9,248 nt of DNA from Dehalococcoidia bacterium (lineage in GTDB: Bacteria; Chloroflexota; Dehalococcoidia; GIF9; AB-539-J10). The stretch lies in assembly GCA_003562555.1 (NCBI GenBank), contig PWUO01000280.1:1-9248 (forward strand), read 5' to 3'. The first letter of the stretch is position 1. Every line of letters starts with the position of its first letter. The translations under genes and the position numbers were made by a program. Below the pieces are notes generated by a model. The model worked only from the letters and a program-made list of their open reading frames with translations, did no database searches and had not been told where the DNA came from. Below, one piece after another: positions 1 through 5,392 of this stretch.

Positions 1-204
1 TCGTTTGACGTCGCGTGGTATGAGCAGAAGGCGGTCGCGGTCCTGCTGGCACTACTGTCCCTTGGCGTGAAGGGCATGCGCATCGGTCCGACACTGCCCG
101 GATTCCTCTCACCATCTGTTGCCAAGGTGCTGATTGAGAAGTTCGACCTCAAGCTGAGTGGCAACGTGGACGAGGACATTGCGGCGATGATGGCTGGCAA
201 GTAG
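1..204 (+). CDS. hcp: Hybrid-cluster protein (hydroxylamine reductase), C-terminal fragment
   Basis: The window opens inside a gene whose last 67 codons read in frame to a TAG at 202-204. The peptide begins SFDVAWYEQKAVAVLL and continues through LGVKGMRIGPTLPGFLSP to end EEDIAAMMAGK-like (NVDEDIAAMMAGK). This is the characteristic C-terminus of Hcp, the cytoplasmic Fe-S protein with a hybrid 4Fe-2O-2S cluster, described as a hydroxylamine and nitric oxide reductase in nitrosative stress defence. The E-Q-K at fragment residues 8-10 matches the Glu and Lys that sit at the hybrid cluster in the Desulfovibrio protein (family knowledge). The start and all cluster cysteines lie outside the window, so intactness cannot be judged. 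A strong hairpin follows about 75 bases downstream. Identification is confident from the GPTLPxFLSP and YEQKAV signatures. Confidence 0.93.
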   Translation, partial: SFDVAWYEQKAVAVLLALLSLGVKGMRIGPTLPGFLSPSVAKVLIEKFDLKLSGNVDEDIAAMMAGK

Positions 205-280
205 AGTAGCCGGGCTGACTGTCCCGCAGGGTGCGAGTGCACGGCCAGTCTAAGGCGCAGTCCTCATCAGGTCCGGATCA

Positions 281-312
281 GAAGACGGCTCCCGTTAACG
301 GGAGCCGTCTTC
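281..312 (+). terminator. Hairpin terminator after hcp
   Basis: A perfect inverted repeat has arms GAAGACGGCTCCCG and CGGGAGCCGTCTTC (14 bp) around a TTAA loop. The bases after it (TTGTG) give only a weak T-tract, though the 3' arm itself ends in TCTTC. It lies 77 bases after the hcp stop and before the promoter-like region of the next gene, so a Rho-independent terminator is the natural reading. The weak T-run leaves some doubt about efficiency. Confidence 0.75.
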
Positions 313-360
313 TTGTGATGGTCCATGGTTAACTCCTCATCGATACAGGTCGTGGCCTGT

Positions 361-411
361 GGTGGCTGCCACCCATTTGACGGGGGACAGTGCAGGGCGC
401 TACAGTGCGCC
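361..411 (+). promoter_or_regulatory. Candidate promoter with flanking inverted repeats
   Basis: TTGACG at 377-382 (5 of 6 with the -35 consensus) is followed by an 18-base spacer and TACAGT at 401-406 (4 of 6 with the -10 consensus), about 50 bases before the start codon at 456. GGTGGC-T-GCCACC (361-373) lies just upstream of the -35. GGCGC and GCGCC (396-400 and 407-411) exactly bracket the -10 hexamer. Such symmetry around core promoter elements is typical of repressor operators, but no regulator is identified. The promoter call is a consensus match by eye only. Confidence 0.4.
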
Positions 412-443
412 AAGGTGTCGTTCAGCCGCATTCTGTGCCCACC

Positions 444-448
444 GGAGG
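444..448 (+). promoter_or_regulatory. Ribosome binding site choosing the ATG at 456
   Basis: GGAGG lies 7 bases before the ATG at 456. The reading frame is open further upstream to an ATG at 390, but that start would lie between the predicted -35 and -10 and adds 22 residues unlike a signal sequence. The site therefore favours the 177-residue product beginning MRIVLG. Confidence 0.7.
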
Positions 449-455
449 TTGCACC

Positions 456-989
456 ATGAGGATAGTTCTTGGACTGGTTGTCGTCGTATCCGTGCTGCTT
501 GGAATGGTCGCCGTGCTCGGACATATTGACGGCACCGTGGTCTTCGGAGAACCGCGAGAGAACGGTTCGGCTGTTGGGGACACCACCGCGATCACCGGTG
601 AGGAGCGAGCCTATCTTGAGTACGTGGTCGGGATCATGCAGACGACCAGCCATGATATCAGTACCTTGGGGATGCTGTTCAGCCAGCCTGATTTTGAGGA
701 TGAGGCCTGGCGATCCAACGCCACTATCTTGCTCAACCGCATTGAGAGGGCCCATGAAGCGATTGTGACGCTGCAGCCGTCAACACGCCTTCAGTCTTTC
801 CAGGATGCCTCAGTGCGTGCCCTGGATCACAGCGGCGAGTTCGCACGGCTCATCAGGTCTCAGCTCGTGCAGGGCAAGGCTGAGTTGACAGAGGAAGCAG
901 CCCGGCAACTGCTGTCCGCGGCGGACGCGTTCGGCGAAGCAGAGTACCTGCTGGATGCGTTTATCGGTGAGCACGCGACGGTGGAATGA
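456..989 (+). CDS. Membrane-anchored helical protein of unknown function
   Basis: This 177-residue protein is not recognised. Residues 3-22 form one uninterrupted hydrophobic segment (IVLGLVVVVSVLLGMVAVLG) after a single Arg, which fits a signal anchor or uncleaved signal peptide with the rest outside the cytoplasm. A Gly/Thr/Ser-containing linker (about 26-47) follows. Residues about 49-172 are rich in Ala, Leu, Glu and Arg with amphipathic spacing and helix breaks near 76-80, 108-111 and 141-145, which would suit a bundle of about four helices. There are no cysteines, no lipobox and no catalytic motif. The start is set by GGAGG at 444-448. It converges on the next gene with only 15 bases between stops and no visible terminator. 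Its role could be a periplasmic sensor-like or binding domain, but nothing in the sequence decides this. Confidence 0.75.
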   Translation: MRIVLGLVVVVSVLLGMVAVLGHIDGTVVFGEPRENGSAVGDTTAITGEERAYLEYVVGIMQTTSHDISTLGMLFSQPDFEDEAWRSNATILLNRIERAHEAIVTLQPSTRLQSFQDASVRALDHSGEFARLIRSQLVQGKAELTEEAARQLLSAADAFGEAEYLLDAFIGEHATVE

Positions 990-1004
990 ACTTGCAGGAC
1001 ACGA

Positions 1005-1565
1005 TTACTTCATGCCCGGAAGGTCCATATACCTGGGAGTGAGCTGACAGTACGTCACGTAGTCGTCTCCGTACATCCGCCGCAGGTGCTTCTCTTCAGT
1101 GCGAACCATCATTTGTGCGAGGGCGGCATACAGTACCACCCACAGTACGCCGGTCCAGGATGGCCAGAGCAGCGAGTAACCCAGCACCACGATGCCGTAG
1201 GAGAGGACCTGCGGGTTGCGGCTACGGCGGTACATGCCGGAGCACGTGAGCCCCGACGTGTCGTGTCCGATCGTTCTGCGTATACCGAGGCGACCGAGGG
1301 TCGCAACAAGCATGATCAATCCTCCCACGATGAGCAGCAGCGCGAGTCCAAACAGCGGGCTCCGTGTATCGATCGTGCTAATCCGTGATTCGAGCAGCAC
1401 GAGTGATACTATGGCGTGCAGTACGAACAGCATCAACTGGAGGATACTCGACGAAGCGGTCAGCCTGCCGATTCGGTGGTAGTCCCGTCCCGTCTTCAAC
1501 AGCACCAGTACGCCCGCAGTGAGCAACAGAACGGTAATCAATACTACCTGCAGGATGTATTCCAT
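1005..1565 (-). CDS. Integral membrane methyltransferase, ICMT/PEMT-like family
   Basis: This 186-residue protein has hydrophobic segments at about 4-23, 41-60, 70-90 and 120-152. Its C-terminal half carries the pattern of the isoprenylcysteine carboxyl methyltransferase / phospholipid methyltransferase superfamily: SGMYRRSRNP (109-118), then EEKHL (157-161), YGDDYVTYC (165-173) and PRY (177-179). In the family these form the SAM-binding pocket at the membrane face. The usual Arg-His-Pro is Arg-Asn-Pro here (116-118), a modest deviation. The bacterial substrate is generally unknown and cannot be read from sequence. The ATG is preceded on the minus strand by GGGGAG with 6 bases between. The gene is transcribed away from the transporter-ada cluster and shares its 152-base divergent upstream region, so it may be co-regulated. 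An inactive relative is possible but less likely, because the Glu-Glu and Arg residues are kept. Confidence 0.8.
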   Translation of the reverse strand: MEYILQVVLITVLLLTAGVLVLLKTGRDYHRIGRLTASSSILQLMLFVLHAIVSLVLLESRISTIDTRSPLFGLALLLIVGGLIMLVATLGRLGIRRTIGHDTSGLTCSGMYRRSRNPQVLSYGIVVLGYSLLWPSWTGVLWVVLYAALAQMMVRTEEKHLRRMYGDDYVTYCQLTPRYMDLPGMK

Positions 1566-1595
1566 AGGAGTCTCCCCGCAGATACTATCACCCGC

Positions 1596-1609
1596 TTGCG
1601 GTCACGCAA
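1596..1609. repeat. Short inverted repeat in divergent promoter region
   Basis: TTGCG and CGCAA are separated by GTCA, about 30 bases upstream of the methyltransferase start. It is short, so chance is possible. Its place between two divergent genes makes an operator half-site pair conceivable. Confidence 0.3.
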
Positions 1610-1616
1610 AGTGGCA

Positions 1617-1635
1617 CGGTCGGTAGTACTGACCG
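1617..1635. promoter_or_regulatory. 19-bp near-perfect palindrome, candidate operator
   Basis: CGGTCGGTAGTACTGACCG has odd symmetry around the central G, with 8 of 9 base pairs matching; only the G/T pair at 1622 and 1630 fails. With no room for a loop it suits a dimeric DNA-binding protein better than an RNA hairpin. It lies in the 152-base gap between two divergent genes, 83 bases before the transporter start and 52 before the methyltransferase start, so it could control both. No regulator gene of the usual palindrome-binding families is visible nearby. Ada-type proteins bind asymmetric sites, so Ada is not the obvious ligand. Confidence 0.45.
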
Positions 1636-1663
1636 GAATCGGATAGAACCTCTTCGATTACCC

Positions 1664-1672
1664 TGCTAGGAT
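1664..1672 (+). promoter_or_regulatory. Candidate extended -10 element for the transporter-ada operon
   Basis: TGCTAGGAT reads as TGN followed by TAGGAT (4 of 6 with TATAAT), 46 bases before the ATG at 1718. No good -35 stands 16-18 bases upstream, which is tolerated for extended -10 promoters or for promoters needing an activator such as methylated Ada. The assignment is weak. Confidence 0.3.
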
Positions 1673-1703
1673 TCTCTTGAGCGCAGTTGTCTTTGAAGGG
1701 TGT

Positions 1704-1708
1704 GGAGA
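1704..1708 (+). promoter_or_regulatory. Ribosome binding site choosing the ATG at 1718
   Basis: GGAGA lies 9 bases before the ATG at 1718. An in-frame GTG at 1700 is possible, but it has no comparable site at normal spacing and would add only six residues (VWRTIR). The ATG also places the first membrane segment at the usual distance from the N-terminus. Confidence 0.55.
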
Positions 1709-1717
1709 ACAATCAGG

Positions 1718-2650
1718 ATGAAGTCGACCGACTGGTTGAGACTGGGGGCACTCTCGGTGCTCTGGGGAGGAACGTTTCTGTTCGTCTCGCTGTCGCTCAG
1801 GACCATCCCCGAATTCACCATCGTGTTTCTGCGCGTGTCTCTCGCAGCCGGCATGTTCTGGCTGCTGCTGCTTGTCACAGGACGCCGCATGCCGCGCGAC
1901 TGGCATACGTGGCGGGCATTTCTTGTAATGGGACTTATCAACAACGCTATTCCGTTCAGCCTGATTACCTGGGAGCAGACGCAGGTCGAAGGCGGAATCG
2001 CCTCCATCATCAATGCCACTACATCTTGTTTTGCCGTAGTGTTCGCGCACTTCCTGACGAAGGATGAGAAGCTGACTGTACGCAGGGCGTGCGGTGTACT
2101 CATCGGCCTGTTCGGCGCCTACCTGCTCCTGAGGCCTGAACTGGTCGATGGTGTCTCAATGCGTGGCCTTGGCCAGATAGCCGGACTTGTCGCATCGATG
2201 TCGCTGGCGCTGGCCGGTATCTTCGGCAAGCGGTTCAAGGCTCTCTCGCCAATGGTCACGGCAACCGGCATGCTCACCTGCTCTTCTCTGCTGCTGTTGC
2301 CGGTCGCCATGGTCATCGACCGACCCTGGCACCTGCAGCCCGATCTCTCGACGGCTGGGGCCATTGCCGGCCTGGTGCTGCTCAGCACGGTGTTGGCGTA
2401 CCTGCTGTATTTCCGCGTTCTGCAATCGGCTGGTGCCACGAACCTGCTGCTCGTCACGCTCCTCATGCCCGTCAGCGCGCATCTCCTCGGAGCGGCGTTC
2501 CTGGGCGAACCGCTGTACGTGACGTCGGCGGCAGGCATGGCGTTCATCGTGATCGGCCTGAGTATCATCGACGGCAGGCTGATCCGGTGGATTCGGTCCA
2601 GGAGGCTGGAGGAACCCGTATCGGCTACACCGGCACCGGAGGAGGATTGA
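1718..2650 (+). CDS. EamA-family (drug/metabolite transporter superfamily) permease
   Basis: This 310-residue protein has about ten hydrophobic segments arranged as two EamA repeats (roughly residues 8-138 and 150-285), the normal size and plan for the DMT superfamily. Repeat 1 opens WLRLGALSVLWGGTFLFVSLSL, with WGGTF in the position of the family's WGxxF signature. Repeat 2 ends with PVSAHLLGAAFLGEPL (251-266), the EamA motif with the conserved Gly-Glu-Pro. A basic stretch and an acidic Ala/Pro-rich tail (287-310) would lie in the cytoplasm. Members export amino acids, metabolites or drugs, and the substrate cannot be told from sequence. The stop is separated from the ada ATG by one base, and the ada ribosome binding site lies inside this gene's last codons. 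The two are therefore almost certainly co-transcribed and perhaps translationally coupled. A role in removing toxic or alkylating metabolites is inference from that pairing. Confidence 0.88.
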   Translation: MKSTDWLRLGALSVLWGGTFLFVSLSLRTIPEFTIVFLRVSLAAGMFWLLLLVTGRRMPRDWHTWRAFLVMGLINNAIPFSLITWEQTQVEGGIASIINATTSCFAVVFAHFLTKDEKLTVRRACGVLIGLFGAYLLLRPELVDGVSMRGLGQIAGLVASMSLALAGIFGKRFKALSPMVTATGMLTCSSLLLLPVAMVIDRPWHLQPDLSTAGAIAGLVLLSTVLAYLLYFRVLQSAGATNLLLVTLLMPVSAHLLGAAFLGEPLYVTSAAGMAFIVIGLSIIDGRLIRWIRSRRLEEPVSATPAPEED

Positions 2651-2651
2651 G

Positions 2652-3713
2652 ATGAAATCGTTGCATGAAGAGGCACTCTGGAAAGCGGTGACAACACGTG
2701 ACAGGAGCTATGACGGGACCTTCTTCTTCGGAGTGAAGACCACCGGTGTGTTCTGTCGTCCGGGTTGTCCCAGTCCTTTGCCAAAGCGGGAGAATACCGT
2801 CTTCGCATTCTCGCCTACTACGTTGCTGCAGGACGGTTATCGTGCCTGTCGCCGATGCCGTCCGGAGGAGGCGAACAGGCTGGATGGTTCAGTGAAGACA
2901 GTGATCAGCCTGTGTCGCGTGATTGAAGAATCCGAAGAGGTACCCACGATCAAGGAACTCGCGGCGCGTGTCGGATTGAGCCCTTCAGCCGTGGCACGTA
3001 TGTTTCGAAGAGCACTCGGTGTGTCACCACGCCAGTATGCCGACGCGCACCGTCGTGAGCGGTTTCGCAACGCACTGCGCAATGGCGCGGATGTGTTAGA
3101 GGCGACCTACGATGCGGGGTTCGGCTCCACCAGTCGCGTGTATGAGGGCGCCGATGCCCACCTTGGCATGACGCCGAAGGCATACCGTGATGCAGGCCGC
3201 GGGCAGCGAATTGCCTACACGGTCGAGATGACTCCGCTTGGGTATCTGCTCGTAGCAGCCACTGAAAAGGGGGTCAGTTCGGTGAAGCTTGGTGATACTC
3301 GTGACGCACTCATGGAGGAGCTTCGCCTTGAGTTCGCCTGTGCGGACCTTGAGGAGGGTGGTGAATGCCTGGGCGGGTGGACGGGACAACTGGTGGAGTA
3401 CCTCGCCGGGCGTCTGCCGTGGCCTGAGTTGCCCTATGACGTGCGGGCCACCGCGTTCCAGCGGCAGGTCTGGGAGCATTTGCGCCGGATACCGTCAGGC
3501 ACGGCCGAACGCTACAGCGAAGTGGCCAGGCAACTGGGTCGGCCTCAGGCGACACGGGCGGTTGCACGCGCCTGTGCCACCAATCCCGTGGCACTGGTGG
3601 TCCCGTGCCATCGAGTTGTTCCGAAGGGGAAGGGACTTGCAGGCTACCGCTGGGGCGTGGAGCGCAAACGGCAGCTGTTGCAGCTCGAAGGGGCCGCTGT
3701 GAACGATAGCTAG
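2652..3713 (+). CDS. ada: Bifunctional Ada: DNA methyl-repair protein and transcriptional activator
   Basis: This 353-residue protein matches E. coli Ada (354) in length and domain order. Residues 1-75 form the zinc domain with Cys35, Cys39, Cys66 and Cys69 (CRPGC and CRRC), the counterparts of E. coli Cys38, 42, 69 and 72. Cys35 would take methyl groups from phosphotriesters and switch the protein to an activator. About 80-180 is an AraC-type helix-turn-helix domain (TIKELAARVGLSPSAVARMF, then the second helix-turn-helix ending MTPKAYRDAGRG). About 190-347 is the O6-alkylguanine-DNA alkyltransferase domain, with PCHRVV at 318-323 giving acceptor Cys319 and the helix-turn-helix around TAERYSEVARQLGRPQATRAV. 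All acceptor residues are present, so full function is expected. GGAGG at 2641-2645 stands 6 bases before the ATG. Methylated Ada normally activates its own operon, so the transporter just upstream may be induced by alkylation damage (inference). Confidence 0.96.
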   Translation: MKSLHEEALWKAVTTRDRSYDGTFFFGVKTTGVFCRPGCPSPLPKRENTVFAFSPTTLLQDGYRACRRCRPEEANRLDGSVKTVISLCRVIEESEEVPTIKELAARVGLSPSAVARMFRRALGVSPRQYADAHRRERFRNALRNGADVLEATYDAGFGSTSRVYEGADAHLGMTPKAYRDAGRGQRIAYTVEMTPLGYLLVAATEKGVSSVKLGDTRDALMEELRLEFACADLEEGGECLGGWTGQLVEYLAGRLPWPELPYDVRATAFQRQVWEHLRRIPSGTAERYSEVARQLGRPQATRAVARACATNPVALVVPCHRVVPKGKGLAGYRWGVERKRQLLQLEGAAVNDS

Positions 3714-3717
3714 CTAT
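3706..3717. repeat. 12-bp perfect palindrome over the ada stop codon
   Basis: ATAGCTAGCTAT is a perfect palindrome covering the last ada codons and TAG stop (3711-3713). With no loop it is more a DNA site than a terminator. It could be a weak signal or chance. Confidence 0.3.
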
Positions 3718-3776
3718 GCTAAGCTGATGGTATGGCGTACGACCCGGGGCGAGTTCAGAAGTCGTTGAGGTGAAAC

Positions 3777-4301
3777 GTGCCGATCAGCAGAGGTGCTGCG
3801 CTCTTCTCCATTCTCACGGGAGCGCTGATGATTGTTCTTTGGTCTGTGCTGTTGTCGACGGGACAGGTGTCCCGCATTGTCGAGGAGCCACTCGCACACC
3901 TCTTTCACCTTGTCTCCGAGATGGTAACTGCGGTGTTGCTGCTTATCTCAGGGTTGGCGGGCCTGCGGCGGTCCGCCTGGGCGCACAGATTGTTCTTCTT
4001 CGGCGGCGGCATGCTGCTCCTCGCGGTGAGCGGTATGGTGGTGTTCTATGTGGTGGATTGGTCTCCCGTATTCGTGGTGTTGGGATTCGTGGTGGCAGCA
4101 CTTGCGGTCTTCTTCCTGCGACGCAGCTATGAGGTCAGGGGCGACCTGGTGTACCTTGTTCTCGGAACGATCCTGTACCTGCAGACCAACGTGGCCGGCA
4201 ACCTGCTGCAGATGGGAGATTCGATAACGGCTGCGTACGTCGGCCTCTCCGCACTCCTGACGGTGCCGGTGACCTTGATGCTGCTGGCTCGGCCGCTCTA
4301 G
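3777..4301 (+). CDS. Polytopic membrane protein of unknown function
   Basis: This 174-residue protein is not recognised. About six hydrophobic segments are visible at roughly 7-27, 43-62, 72-93, 96-114, 122-143 and 150-170, separated by short loops, with Arg-rich cytoplasmic-type turns at 64-71 (RRSAWAHR) and 115-121. Between the first two segments is a polar stretch EEPLAHLFHLVSE (36-48) with two histidines and three glutamates, the only conspicuous cluster of possible metal- or haem-binding residues. The start is a GTG with GAGG at 3767-3770, 6 bases upstream; no in-frame ATG fits better. It lies 63 bases after ada with no visible terminator, so read-through from the transporter-ada operon is possible. 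No transport or enzyme motif is seen, and any function assigned from neighbours would be speculative. Confidence 0.7.
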   Translation: MPISRGAALFSILTGALMIVLWSVLLSTGQVSRIVEEPLAHLFHLVSEMVTAVLLLISGLAGLRRSAWAHRLFFFGGGMLLLAVSGMVVFYVVDWSPVFVVLGFVVAALAVFFLRRSYEVRGDLVYLVLGTILYLQTNVAGNLLQMGDSITAAYVGLSALLTVPVTLMLLARPL

Positions 4302-4849
4302 TACAGGGATCTGTCGCTCGTGCAGTGCTGCAATCCTGATCGTGAGAGTGTTGTCCCGGTTCCAGTCTGCGCCTGCGGAGGTGTTGGTGGGGCACGTATC
4401 AGGAAGACGACAAAGTCGCGCGCCATGTAACGCGCTGTTCGCCTGCTCTTAACGTCAGGCTAAACCTGGTACGCCACGATTCCGTCGATTGATACGACGA
4501 TCTCGGGTTACTGAACACGGATTACCGCAGGGTTAGCGTGAGACCGGCGAGACGAGGTGGATTTGTACTAACTGGATCTGGTGCAGGAGAGCGGGTGCTC
4601 GGGTGACAGAATGCGCGGATGGACTCACCTGGCTGCAGTGTTGGGTGGTAACAGTACCACTGTTGCTGGAAGGCTGCCTGTGGTGCTTGTGGTCGAGGGA
4701 ACCCGTGACTCGGATCTCGTCCGTTTGAGGAAGTAGTGTCCGGTTTCTGACACCACAGAGACCTTGACAGCCATCGTCGAAACCCACCACCATTGGGATG
4801 CGGGCGGCGCGTCTAACCAATTGGCGCAGCGGCCGGCAGGAGGGATGCG
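4302..4849. other. 548-base gene-free region with structured centre
   Basis: I see no convincing coding region here. Open frames on either strand lack ribosome binding sites and family motifs. I also find no tRNA-like sequence. There is no clear terminator after the upstream gene: CAGGGAT and ATCCTG (4304-4337) could pair imperfectly, but there is no T-tract. Weak inverted repeats are present (GCCTG/CAGGC at 4441-4460, CGTCG/CGACG at 4483-4499, GTGTC/GACAC at 4736-4753). The strongest structure is at 4582-4664 and is listed separately. A TTGACA at 4764-4769 lacks a matching -10. The region is long for this otherwise compact window and leads into the GyrI-like gene, so a long leader or small RNA is possible. 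Confidence 0.5.
4582..4664 (+). ncRNA. Candidate structured RNA element (nested and alternative hairpins)
   Basis: TGCAG (4582-4586) can pair with CTGCA (4633-4637), enclosing two hairpins: GAGC-GGGT-GCTC (4589-4600) and GGTGA (4602-4606) with TCACC (4625-4629). Together these would form a three-way junction. Directly after come two overlapping, mutually exclusive hairpins: GTGGTA-ACAG-TACCAC (4645-4660) and AACAGT-ACC-ACTGTT (4650-4664). A junction followed by a switchable pair resembles riboswitch or attenuator layout. The GGAGAGC and GGGTGGTA pieces faintly recall a T-box leader, but the diagnostic antiterminator core is absent. Whether it is transcribed is unknown. Confidence 0.25.
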
Positions 4850-5326
4850 ATGTCTGAGGTAACCATTGTCGAAGTTCCAGCACAGCTTGTCCTTGGCATA
4901 CAGAGGAGGGGCCGCTATAGCGAGATCCCCGTCGCCCTGGGAGAAATCGTTCACTACGCCATGTCTCATGGCGCGGAACTCATAGGAATGCCCGTGGCCA
5001 TGATGCACGAGATTGGCAAAGACGCTGCGGTCAAGGCCGATCGTGAAGGGACGGCCGTCATCGACGTCGCCTTCCCCATCGCGCAACCTGTCGAGAGTAG
5101 CGATACAGTGAAGTGCTATGAGTTGCCCGGTGGTGAGATGGCGAAGATCGTTCACAAGGGGCCGTACGAGGCCTGCGAATCTGCTTACAACGCGCTCTAC
5201 GCATGGGTTGTAGATCATGGCTACATGATCAGTGACCCGACGCGAGAGGTCTATCTTAATGATCCGCGCGAGGTGCCGCCTGAGGAAATACTCACCGAGA
5301 TCTACGCGCCGATAGTACCTGCGTAG
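4850..5326 (+). CDS. Stand-alone GyrI-like / AraC effector-binding domain protein
   Basis: This 158-residue protein consists of one GyrI-like domain without a DNA-binding domain. The fold's signature is seen in its second half: the family's HxGPYE as HKGPYE (102-107), AYNALYAWVVDHGY (112-125), EVYLNDP (133-139) and the ending TEIYAPI (149-155). The first half carries VEVPAQLVLGIQRRGRYSEIP. The fold binds small, often cationic or hydrophobic molecules in a cleft with a conserved Glu. Stand-alone members include the gyrase inhibitor SbmC/GyrI, drug sponges and, in some cases, hydrolases. The residues visible here do not decide among these. AGGAGGG (4838-4844) lies 5 bases before the ATG, a strong site. 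The 548-base gap upstream implies its own promoter. It converges on the QueG-like gene with 66 bases between stops and no obvious terminator. Confidence 0.88.
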   Translation: MSEVTIVEVPAQLVLGIQRRGRYSEIPVALGEIVHYAMSHGAELIGMPVAMMHEIGKDAAVKADREGTAVIDVAFPIAQPVESSDTVKCYELPGGEMAKIVHKGPYEACESAYNALYAWVVDHGYMISDPTREVYLNDPREVPPEEILTEIYAPIVPA

Positions 5327-5392
5327 GACTGCGATGCCGTTGCCCCGAGTATGCTTGTCACGTGAGATAATTCCCGCTCTGGTTCTGCGCAG

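Noticed and set aside
267..755. Minus-strand open frame of about 160 codons opposite the first complete gene
   Set aside because: It has no ribosome binding site and a low-complexity, non-family-like translation. It would also read through the hairpin; the plus-strand frame has a signal anchor and GGAGG.
1582..1609. TTGCGT / TAGTAT promoter on the minus strand for the ICMT-like gene
   Set aside because: Transcription would start about 10 bases before the ATG, inside the Shine-Dalgarno sequence, which makes it unlikely as the main promoter.
1700..1717. GTG start for the transporter six codons upstream
   Set aside because: There is no good ribosome binding site at proper distance, whereas the ATG at 1718 has GGAGA 9 bases upstream.
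2119..2808. Minus-strand open frame of about 230 codons opposite the transporter and ada
   Set aside because: It has a Ser/Arg-rich antisense-like composition and overlaps two well-identified genes.
4570..4735. T-box-like leader: GGAGAGC, GGTGA, ACTCACCTGGCTGC, GGGTGGTA and a later TCGTCCGTTTGAGG in the expected order
   Set aside because: The diagnostic AGGGTGGNACCGCG core is missing, the distance between the stem I-like part and the antiterminator-like part is only a few bases, no terminator with a T-tract follows, and the downstream gene is not an aminoacyl-tRNA synthetase or an amino acid gene. Kept only as an unclassified structured element.
4764..4796. Perfect TTGACA -35 hexamer upstream of the GyrI-like gene
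   Set aside because: No acceptable -10 hexamer occurs 15-19 bases downstream, so it is not called as a promoter.
4533..5218. Long open frames on the minus strand opposite the gap and the GyrI-like gene
   Set aside because: Their translations lack family motifs and are rich in residues typical of antisense reading; the plus-strand GyrI-like gene has a strong ribosome binding site and clear domain signatures.
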